A program made the position numbers and the translations under genes. Shown in pieces: positions 30,748 to 39,328 of a DNA stretch of 64,000 bases; the first letter of the stretch is position 1, and each line of letters starts with the position of its first letter. Below the pieces are notes generated by a model. That model made no database searches, had not been told where the DNA came from, and saw only the letters and a program-made list of their open reading frames with translations. The stretch is taken from assembly GCA_963931925.1 (NCBI GenBank), contig OZ007574.1, forward strand, positions 31,585,461 to 31,649,460, read 5' to 3'. The DNA comes from Onchidella celtica. Its lineage: Eukaryota > Mollusca > Gastropoda > Systellommatophora > Onchidiidae.

Positions 30748-31335
30748 AGGCATGCAAAGTCCAGCTGTGATTGGTTGTTTGGGCTGGTGAAGATGAGGCA
30801 CAAGGTGAACGAGGTTAACTGTCTGGGAGATATCGCCAAAGTTGTCAAAGAGTCTTCTGCCTGCAGTACTGTTGAATTGTGTGGAAATGAAAGGGGAGAA
30901 ATTTTTGTGCCAATGTATGACTGGACAATACTTTTAGGACAATTTTTCAAGAAAATCAAGGGTTTTAAATTTCATCATTTTCGTTTTGATAGCCTTAATG
31001 AAAATTATGTTGTGTAAAGAGTAATAGATTCAGTGCCCGTTCAGTTTATGTTATTCTCAGGTGATACGTTTGATTTGACGGTCATACCAGATGTACTTAG
31101 GCCCTCAAGTCTCACCCTAGAGTGTCGGTGGAATAAAGGACTTTGTCTCTGAAAAGTGTAATGATTTGGTGGCCCCTCAGCCATCCCGTCCTCAGCCAAG
31201 GATAGGCAGGTCGGAGGAGAGGAATGGTGAACCAGATGTAGCAGAAGCTGGACCATCACAAGCAAAGCAGAGGAAGGAACCAACTGCAAAAGCCTCCAGA
31301 GGGAAAGGGAAAAGCAAAGGGAGAGGCAAAAAGTA
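30748..31335 (+). pseudogene. DUF7869-like gene C-terminal remnant
   Basis: The first piece (30748-31014) reads CDWLFGLVKMRHK, CLGDIAKVVKESS, CGNERGEIFVPMYDW, FFKKIKGFKFHHFRF. This matches my memory of the C-terminal pattern of large uncharacterised invertebrate proteins annotated DUF7869 (DWxFGLxKxRxR ... VPxYDW ... I..YHHFxF). A second piece (from ~31061) reads DLTVIPDVLRPSSLTLECRW. One base later in frame terms it continues LVSEKCNDLVAPQPSRPQPR and ends with a basic tail, KSKGRGKK, and a stop. Thus there are at least a stop and a one-base shift, and the upstream two-thirds is missing. It lies wholly inside the TIR transposon. The family name is from memory, so treat it as provisional. Confidence 0.5.
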
Positions 31336-33086
31336 ATTTGGAATTGGAATAAACTGTTTACAACTATCTCTCATGGGTGAAAAGAAAATATTAGGTCCTT
31401 TAGAAAATACATGTGTAATAGTTCATCTGGTGTTTTGTTTCGACTGATAGTAGTGCAGCTCGTCTGATTCATCATCATTCAGTCACCATTCCAGCTCTGT
31501 TTGATTTCTTCACTGGATATTACTACTTTTTCACTATTTGTATTGTTTCAATGGTATGCATTATCATGCTTATTCTCATGGGTTTCTTTGCTTGTACTTT
31601 TTCTTACGTATCATGCAAGAAAACTTGAAAAAGAGCGCTATTTCAAAACTTTGTAAAACTGTAACCAAAACACATATAACACTGAAACTTGTAATTCTAA
31701 AAGGAACACGCATACAATATTTTATATTTATTATCTTTCATTGTTCTGATTGCCTATTTCCTTACGTAATATTTAGTGTTACGCCAACTTTTGAAATTAG
31801 ACAAGTATGGCCACTTTGTGGTTTGACCAGACTTTAAAATGATACTAGTCATTGTATGATGCATTTATTAATTGATGACATATTTTAGGTAATGTATAAT
31901 TATATGTTTACAATTATGACATTTATCTGCTGTGGTGTATTATCCCTTATTATATTATTATTAATACATAATGCATTTTTATTGTCTTGATTTATTCAAG
32001 GGAAGAATAAATTATTATAGATATGAACCTACCTGAATGTTCATGCCATTGTTAAATTATTACTTGTTTTACTCTGTCCATCATCTGGTTCTCCTTCATA
32101 CTTCCCTTATCTTTTTTCTGTTAGTTCAGTTGTTGTGCTATATAAACTTTGGCTGTTTTCCTTTGTAGTTAAAACTTCATAAGCGTCTTTTTTTCAAATT
32201 TGTTTCATTATACAGTAATATTAGCGAGTAATTGAAAATATCCCACCTTACAAAAAAATTCGCAGAAAATCAACCACACTATATTTTTTCATGAAACAAA
32301 CATTAAAACCCACAAAAATGGTTATTCTATACATAAAAAACGAACATAAAATATATGTTGCATCTCATACCAAAAGTATTATCTGTCAAAACAAAAGAAA
32401 ACTTTAAACGTGATTTTCTCAAAAGTTGCTTTTGCTACCCCCCCCCCCCTGAATTTAAAAAAAATCATATAAAATCAGAGAATAGGCCTATTGAACCCAA
32501 ATTAAGTTTTAAAATGCACACCAAATACCAGTGCATAAGGATACATGCATTTATCTCAAAAATGAAAATTTTCACCATGTGACTGATTTTGTCAGAGCCG
32601 CACACATTTTAAAAAGCTGGTGCTATTTTCAAGGTTTAGATCTAGGTACAAAGGCTACCATGGCGTTTAAATCGGAGGGTGGGCACGATAGGGTAGTTGA
32701 AAGTGGGCTTATTTTGTCAGTGATGGATAATGATGAATTATATGAATGAATAAAAAATGTCCGTCAAGCTGTTATTGACAGCGGTTTAGTTTGGGGTTTT
32801 TTTTTCTTTAATTATTCACACACAAAAAAAAGAAGTCATCATCAAGACGCTGATTCTAGACTTCTTTCACATCCCCGGCCCACCCCGATTTTTTAACATT
32901 TTGCATTTTGTTATATTTTATGAAAGAGTGAGAAGGGACAGGAAGGTGGGAACGTTGATCTGACATAATAAAGCAAGTGTTCGCGGTAGGCCGATTACTA
33001 GCTGCACCTCTTCGCCGCTGAGCGTGCGAAGTCTTAAGAAAATGGCTGCCATGCACCACGGTGTCTTCACATCGCTGCGGTAGGGC
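31336..33086. other. transposon interior, no gene seen
   Basis: AT-rich right half of the TIR element, with an AATAAA signal near 31348, long T- and A-runs and a C-run at 32440. Short frames have no recognisable domains. Confidence 0.5.
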
Positions 33087-33116
33087 CCGCGATCTAGTTA
33101 GTGTAGTAAATCTATG

Positions 33117-33124
33117 GGTGAGAC
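33117..33124 (+). other. 8-bp target duplication, right
   Basis: GGTGAGAC, identical to 28914-28921, immediately follows the right terminus. Confidence 0.9.
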
Positions 33125-33204
33125 CATCCGGAAACCCCAAACAATCCAACTCTGCTCTATCTCACCTTGAACGATTGCCGCGGGAGCCCCTGCATGCGAA
33201 TGCC

Positions 33205-33310
33205 GGTCTCGCCTGAATGGTTCAGCGGTTGTGACCTACATTATATAATACTCCAGCGTGTAGAGGCTTTTATTAACTGTCTTGACCTTGAGTACGAGTG
33301 CCGGTGTGAA
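33205..33310 (+). mobile_element. possible tRNA-derived SINE head
   Basis: GAATGGTTCAGCGGTTGTGA is a good match to a polymerase III A box, and GAGTACGAGTGCCGG ~65 bp later resembles a weak B box. The spacing is longer than usual, so this may be a decayed SINE or tRNA relic. Confidence 0.35.
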
Positions 33311-33472
33311 ATTATTATATTTGGATCCCTCTGGTCCCCGTTCTGAGGTACTTATTTTGCCGAGAACCTCTGCCCTTGACATTTTTGCACTTTTTTTTTT
33401 CTTGTTCCTGTTCATTTTTGTTGTTGTTGTAGGGGGGGGGGGGTAGAAATTAGTTAGCTTCTTTTTAATTCT

Positions 33473-33721
33473 GCCCCGGCAGCGGCCTTGTTAGGCCTGC
33501 TTTTCTCGATTTCCAAAACTGCCAAGGTATTTTTAACGTGTGGACAATGCGCACACGGGCCCTCCGAGTTTTTCTGTCCCTATCCGAGAAAAGTAGGAGC
33601 TCGATCCTACCTATCATAGGATTACGGACAGGAAATTCCTCCAAATTTCCAACATGCCGGCACCGGCCGGGAATTGAACCCGATGTTTTCAGCATGAGAG
33701 GCGAGCACCTTGTCTCTAGTC
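33473..33721 (-). mobile_element. tRNA-derived SINE (family G), cut by hAT element
   Basis: Minus-strand copy with CACACGGGCCCTCCGAG, CATAGGATTACGGACAGGAA, GGAATTGAACCCG and ATGAGAGGCGAGCACCTTG. Its tRNA-like end stops at the CTCTAGTC that forms the target site of the hAT-like element starting at 33722. The intact SINE sequence across this point, CTCTAGACCA, is visible at 61284-61293. Confidence 0.75.
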
Positions 33722-34260
33722 CAGGGGTGGCCAAACCGCAGTTTGCGAGCCTCAAGCGGCTCTTTGGCGCTCAGCAAATGGCTCGTAGAAATATTTTAGC
33801 CGAGTTCTTTTTTTCATCACAGTTAACCTAAAATAATATAATTAAAAATCTTTCTCTTGTTTTTTTTAAAACCCTTTTAGTTTTATTTTTGGCAGTCTAA
33901 TGTTGTTACTGAAATGCAAATTCGCACGTTTTCTTAGATGTTTCCGTAGCTCATTATCGTGTTCAATACATTCAGTATAGTTATAACAATATCATTAGTT
34001 AAGATTTTGAAAACATTTGGTACATAATGTGTGTATTTTGTGATTATTGGAACTAATACGAATTAACAGTTAAAAAAAGGGCATACATAAGTAAATATTG
34101 TCACATGTTTGTATTTCTTAATATGAACTTTTTTGTAACAAAAATTATGTGTCTGTAACAATGAAACCGTGTGTGCACTTTTTTTTCATATCTTGTGGCT
34201 CTCGAACATCTGAAGTTCAACGTATGTGGCTCTAACATTAAGCAAGTGTGGTCACCCCTG
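33722..34260. mobile_element. hAT-like non-autonomous element, 539 bp
   Basis: Ends CAGGGGTGGCCAAAC and GTGTGGTCACCCCTG are inverted. Flanks are CTCTAGTC (33714-33721) and CTCTAGAC (34261-34268), 7 of 8 identical. Subterminal GGCTCTTTGGCGCTCAG and TGTGGCTCTCGAAC also recur inverted (GAGCC words). No transposase frame. Same class as 1795-2119. Confidence 0.8.
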
Positions 34261-34268
34261 CTCTAGAC

Positions 34269-35425
34269 CCCCCCCCCCACCCCCCATTCGGTCCCTACAC
34301 TATTGCTCATCTGTATTACTATGCCATTCTTCAGTTCTGATGAGAATAATTTGCGATTTCACAGTGCATGTTGTACATGGCTATCGCTAGATTTTGAAGC
34401 TCTGAGAAAGAAGAGCTTTGCTGTTCACAATACCACCTAGGCATGCTGTTGAGTATATCAGTGACTATCCTGTTTTTGGCGACCTAAGTTTTTGTTTGTT
34501 CTCTAAAAGAGATCTTTTAATAGAAGAGATATAGCAAATGCACACTATGACACTTGTTTAAAATCCGCTGAGGCATTTATCGAGCTGTTTAACAGTTCTG
34601 ATATAATATTTTAACTTCTTTTCATAATACAAAAGCCGCAAACGTTCAACGTCGGATTTTTCAGTTGTGCAAAATATGGTCGCGATTTCCAGTGATTTTG
34701 TGATTTGTCCCCCAATCAGTTCCATTCATGTTTTCACCCCCCCCCCCCCGGTATCAACGGTGAACAGTTTTTCCATGCAGCTCACGGGATACACTGATAG
34801 TTCAGTCCAAGCCGAGGCCGGCAGGAGGCACGTGGAAAGAACTCGGTCAGTTCATAGTTTCAGCTCATAGCGACAACATCGGTGTGAGACAGGGGGAAAG
34901 GTTTTCGCAGTTGATCAAGGGTGTTTGACGTCTTCATGGATTGACTGAGACGCTGATATCTGCCGACGGTGTCCAGCCAGCGTGCCTACTTCAATGTGAC
35001 GTAAGATTTATGCAGGATTTCTGTGGAGATGGTAGGCTTACAGTGGGTGCCGATTCATTATGTCAGTCCCACGTAGATTAATTTTGTATAGGAATTCTGT
35101 AGGGTTGGTGCGATTATCATATAGAAGCAGATTTCCCGCACCAGACCGACGTTGGCGTTACCCCGCGACCGGTCGATCTACATAGAAACAATGTCATTCC
35201 TATGAGGAAACTTGAAGTCAATCCTATGCATCGGATGACCTTAGGGTTGCTGACTGGGTAAGAAGCTGATAGCCTATCTGCCGAAGGTGAAGTTTCTACA
35301 AGGTAAGCTCATGCAAGTGCTTTTATTTCTAGTATTGATTTGATCATTGCTGCGGATTCGTGCATGTTGATAGATCTAGGCAGGCCAGTGTAAAGCTGGT
35401 CATAGGCCCAGACCAGATGGGAAAT
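34269..35425. other. non-coding with satellite relic
   Basis: No gene seen. Around 35180-35235 the words AATGTCATTCCTATGAGGAA and TTGAAGTCAATCCTATG match the ~140-bp satellite at 25880-26830. A C-run is at 34737. Confidence 0.45.
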
Positions 35426-35676
35426 CGCGACTTTAGTTCTTGTTTGTTCCAACTCCACTGTTCTGCACAATTGAAAAATTCACGTTGAACGTTTGGGGTT
35501 TTGGTGTTATGATAAGGCCTTAGAATAAATCGGAACTGTGAAACAGCTTGATAAGTGCCACAACGCATTTTAAACAAGTGTCAAAGTGTACATTAATTTT
35601 TGTTATACCTCTTCTACATACTAAAAGATCTCCACCATTTCAGAAAATGGAGATAAAACAAATAACCAAGGTCACG
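35426..35676 (+). mobile_element. MITE family A, copy 2
   Basis: Starts CGCGACTTTAGTTCTTGTTT and ends ATAACCAAGGTCACG. It is flanked by AAAT on both sides (35422-35425, 35677-35680), a candidate 4-bp target duplication. Interior as in copy 1. Confidence 0.8.
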
Positions 35677-35754
35677 AAATTATTGGCAATCGGGGAAGGA
35701 GTATCCATACGCGGGAGGATTTCCGAATGCGTTCCATAGCTCGACAAGTGCATA

Positions 35755-36610
35755 GGCATTGTCAGATTGATATGTAACGACGTGAGGGTCTAGTCAGTTT
35801 GTATCGTCGAGGCCGTAGGCCGATGTTCGTCTGGGCGGTATTCAGATTGACATATCAGGGAAAGCCGCCGGGGGTAGCTATGTATTGTTTTCACTCGGGG
35901 TATGGAACGCATTCGGAAGTCCTTCCCCTTACGCTTTACATAACTTTATCCCGGCACATAATAAATTTCATGTTCTGAGTGTTAATCGGTAAGCCGCGCA
36001 TTTACTATAAAAACAACCGGAAGGAGTTCCGAATGCGTTACATGCTAAAGAGGGCTTATTTTGAGGGGGTTGAAAAAAAAAGGGGCTAGGTATTTTTTGG
36101 GGGGTTTACTAAAGAAATAGAAACAAATATTTCATGGCATTTTCGCTTTCTCTTACTTGGCTCTCTCCCCTATCTATCTCGCTTCCATTTCATCTCGATG
36201 TTCCTGCATTAGAAACATTAGAAGCATCTGAAAGACCACACATACACATAATAATCATAAATCATCTGCACCCACACCCTTCCGCTCCTTAATCACACGT
36301 CTTAACCGTTTCGCCACGCAGGAGAGTTAACTGATTGTTGGTAAAAAATTTACTTATACCCACAGTCAGTACCTTGACCTAAATTACGGAAAGTTACCGA
36401 CCTTGTTAAATTGCATAGTGTTTAAAAAATATGAATCGGCATAGTAGTGAAACAATCCGATTTCAGCTGCTCGGAGATTGCATGATCTGAGCTAATGAGG
36501 GCCTACTTGAGTGTACGTAGAACGCCAATGGCTAACCCAGCCCCTTTTCGCCTGAGTAGTCAATCTGACTATCGCCCATTGATACAAACTGACTAGACCC
36601 TCACGCCCCC
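35755..36610. mobile_element. foldback element related to 29296-29705
   Basis: The left arm (GTCAGATTGATATGTAACGA ... GAGGCCGTAGGCCGATGTTC ... GGTAGCTATGTATTGTTTTC) matches the arm of the 410-bp palindrome. A shorter right arm with AGTCAATCTGACTATCGCCC and ACAAACTGACTAGACCCTCA lies at 36558-36606. Between them a second inverted pair, GCATTCGGAAGTCCTTCC (35911) and GGAAGGAGTTCCGAATGC (36020), is nested. The middle is unrelated non-coding sequence. Confidence 0.65.
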
Positions 36611-37499
36611 AGGTCCATCTGACCATTCCATGTGTTGTGAGTGAACACTATACCAAGTTTTGTTTCAGTAAACCTTCGCCAGTCGCGCTTTTGGTAAAAT
36701 CTGTTGCTATGACCTCTCCCCAGCAAGTTTCAAAATGGCAGCTGTTTTCGGATTTTGTCTCACTTCAGACTTTTTTCTTGGATTATACTATTTTTCTTAG
36801 CAAGTATGTTACAAATGTTACTGTGAATATGAAGTGATAATTGGTCATAAGGTCTGGAACAATGTGCAACAGTGAGCTTTACTTAATAGCGGTAAAAATT
36901 ACATGTAACGCATACGGAACTCCTCCCAAACAGCGAGACGACTAACTCGCTAGGGGGCAGCGCCCCAGCAACCACACACTCACAGACGCTCCCAAAGTTG
37001 TGTCCATGTGGTATCCTTATTCTGTGACTCAAATGGAACTCTCCCCTCCCCCCTTATTTTGTGTTCCCCCCCTCCCCCACACACACATATCTTTTGACTC
37101 TCTTTATCAATAGTCTTTATCAAAGCCCCCCCCCCCCATTCCCTTTTACCTCCACTAGGTGGGAGTAGTGGGGGGGGTGGGGGTGGGGAGGGATTAGGTC
37201 CATGCCCACTGCCGCCTCCACTCTCTCAACCTGTTGTGCCTGGATCTAGGTTGGTGAGATCAGTGAGAATCTCCCAGTCAGCGCGGTCTGGAGAACCAGA
37301 GAATCAAAAACTGTTAAAAGTGAGAATTTTAGGCTAAGAACACAGTTGGAGCGTACGGCTAAGGTGTAAAATGCTGGTCACGATATGAAATCTTAGTTTT
37401 AATCAGAATAAAGCCGTGTTTTCATATGTATGGAAACGGAAACAGAATCGTCAAAAATCCATTGAATAGTAGAAAAGAAAGAGAGAGAATAGAAAAAAG
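36611..37499. other. non-coding, homopolymer- and G-rich stretches
   Basis: No gene seen. The word ACGCATACGGAACTCCTCCC (36908) is another relative of the CGGAAGTCCTTCC end motif. C-runs are at 37068 and 37128, and a plus-strand G-quadruplex-like run is at 37169-37192. Confidence 0.5.
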
Positions 37500-37889
37500 G
37501 AAACTCATCCCTAACCCCATCCAAACCTATTATTAAACCCTTCCTAATCCATTCAGACCTATTATTAAACCATTCCTAATCCATTCAAACCTATTATCAA
37601 ACCCTTCCTAACCCATTCAAACCTATTATTAAACCCTTCCCAATCCATTCAAACCTATTATTAAACCCTTCCTAATCCATTCAAACCTATTATTAAGCCC
37701 TTCCTAACCCATTCAAACCTATTATTAAGCCCTTCCTAACCCATTCAAACCTATTATTAAACCCTTCCTAATCCATTCCAACCAATTACTAAACCCGTTC
37801 TCAATCCCATCCAAATCAATTATTCAACCCGTTGTTAACCCCATCCAAACCTATAGTAAACCCGTTTCTAACGCCATCGAAAGCTATTT

Positions 37890-37970
37890 TGCCGTGCAAA
37901 GGCAGAGCAATGTATGTGCTCTCTTTATACTTTGTCAGTTACGTCGCTCTGCCTTTGCATGGCAGTGTCA
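37890..37970. repeat. ~80-bp hairpin module, copy 1
   Basis: Inverted ends GCCGTGCAAAGGCAGAGC and GCTCTGCCTTTGCATGGC enclose TGTGCTCTCTTTATACTTTG. The module lies within the 32-bp minisatellite. It may be a tiny MITE or part of a higher-order unit. Confidence 0.75.
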
Positions 37971-38449
37971 TTAAACGTGTCCCTGATCCCACCCAAACTT
38001 ATTATTAAACTTGTTCTTAACCATGCCCAAACCAATTATTAAACTTATTCCTTACCCCACCCAAACCAATGACTACTCCCATTCATAATCCCACCCAAAC
38101 TTATAATTAAATTTAGCTTCTTAACCTCATCCAACCCTTTTATTTAATCTGTTCCTAACCCCATCCAAAGCTGCTATTAAACCCAATCCCAACAGCACCC
38201 AAGTCTAGTATTAAGGCCATCCTAATCCCACCCAAACTTATTATTAAACCCAATTCTCACGGCATTAAAACTTAGTATTAAACCTGTTCCTAACCCCATC
38301 CAAACCTATTATTTTAAGTCTATTACAGCCCAACCCAAATCTATCGTTAAACCCGTTCTCAACCCCATTCAAAGTTATCACTAAAACCGTCCTTAACCCC
38401 ATCCAAACCTATTATTGAACCTATTCCTGAACCCATCCAAACCTATTCT

Positions 38450-38526
38450 GCTGTGCAAAGGCAGACCATCGTATGTGCTCTCTTTATACTTTAGCAGTTA
38501 CGTCGCTCTGCCTTTGCATGGCAGTA
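38450..38526. repeat. ~80-bp hairpin module, copy 2
   Basis: Nearly the same sequence as 37890-37970 (CTGTGCAAAGGCAGACC ... CGCTCTGCCTTTGCATGGCAG), ~560 bp further on in the same array. A truncated third start, ATTCTGCCGTGC, is at 38727. Confidence 0.75.
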
Positions 38527-39002
38527 TTGTTAAGCCTGTCCCTAATCCCATCCAAACTGATTATTAAACATTTTTAACCATATTCAAGCATAATATTAAA
38601 CACGTTCCTAGCTCCGTCCAAATCTATTGTTCAACTCGTTCCTAACATCACACAAACCTATTAGTAAACCCATTCCTAACACATCTAAACCTATCGTTAA
38701 ACCCATTGCTAACCGATCCAAACCTATTCTGCCGTGCTTTTAAACCCATCCAAACGTATTGTTGAAACTTGTTCCTAACCCCATCCAAATCAATTAAAAT
38801 TCTGCCCGTAAATCCTGAACTCAAAATAGCCTCACTGGAAATATTCCCAAGAACGGCAAGACTTCAAACTGGTTGGGACATCCACAACTTTTTCCTGAAA
38901 TAATATGGTAATTTGACATGGATTTTCAGGACTAACTCGGCCTGTAGCCCCTCACTGGTTTTGTGTCCATGACTTCTGACCACCGGTAGAAAAACGAAAA
39001 AA

Positions 39003-39328
39003 AAATGTAAAAGCTGGCTACCCAGTGTCACAATGTATCTAGGCCTGCAAAAACGCACAAACTTATTTAACTGGTCTTTTGACTCCCCATGTACCATCAC
39101 TGCATCTGAGATCACCTGCTGATACTAAAAAGTTAAAAATTCCTAGGATGTCCCTCAAGACCATGGGTGAACAATCTTTTTCTTTTCAAGGGCTTCAGAT
39201 TTCGAATTCTCTGCCTTTGTCTTTGAGAGACAATGTCATTTAAACATCAGCTGAAGAGTCATCTTTTTACACTCTGAATGTCCATTTTTTTGTTTTTTTT
39301 GTTTTTTTTCCTGAGTATGCCTGTGTAT
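39003..39328 (+). mobile_element. L2/CR1-like LINE 3' end, left part
   Basis: Encodes a decayed RT C-terminus in broken frames (KKLKIPRMSLKTMGEQSFSF, then NSLPLSLRDNV, then LKSHLFTL), the WNxLPxxLR...FKxxLKxHLF pattern of L2/CR1-type LINEs. It ends at ATGCCTGTGTAT, where an RTE element is inserted. The remainder continues at 42572. Confidence 0.75.
39317..39328 (+). other. 12-bp target duplication of RTE, left
   Basis: ATGCCTGTGTAT, repeated at 42572-42583 after the RTE tail. Confidence 0.8.

Larger units (their letters stand above)
28922..33116 (+). mobile_element. 4195-bp TIR DNA transposon, P-like ends
   Basis: The first and last 30 bp are perfect inverted complements (left starts CATAGATTTACTACACTAAC and ends in ATCGCGG; right 33087-33116). 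Both sides carry the 8-mer GGTGAGAC. Ends of CA...TG, a ~30-bp inverted repeat and an 8-bp duplication fit P-type elements best (hAT is the alternative), but no P transposase or THAP finger was recognised. A likely 5' untranslated exon ends at AAAG|GTGAGT (29127). A decayed gene piece lies at 30748-31335, followed by an AATAAA near 31348. A palindromic element is nested at 29296-29705. The rest of the interior is AT-rich and non-coding, so this copy is non-autonomous. Confidence 0.9.
37500..38815 (+). repeat. 32-bp minisatellite with embedded hairpins
   Basis: The unit contains AACCTATTATTAAACCCTTC and CTAATCCATTCA, and is regular (32 bp, ~10 units) over 37500-37830, then degenerates to 38815. 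Interruptions at 37887-37975 and 38448-38530 carry a separate hairpin sequence. A short relic of the same repeat lies at 46245-46315. Confidence 0.9.

Noticed and set aside
30498-30959. 153-codon minus frame
   Set aside because: Antisense to the DUF7869-like remnant, whose plus-strand reading gives the recognisable motifs.
28914-33124. Assigning the 4.2-kb transposon firmly to P or hAT
   Set aside because: End sequence and duplication length fit both; no diagnostic transposase is visible.
37500-38815. CRISPR-like array
   Set aside because: Repeats are directly adjacent with no unique spacers of constant length, and the context is eukaryotic.
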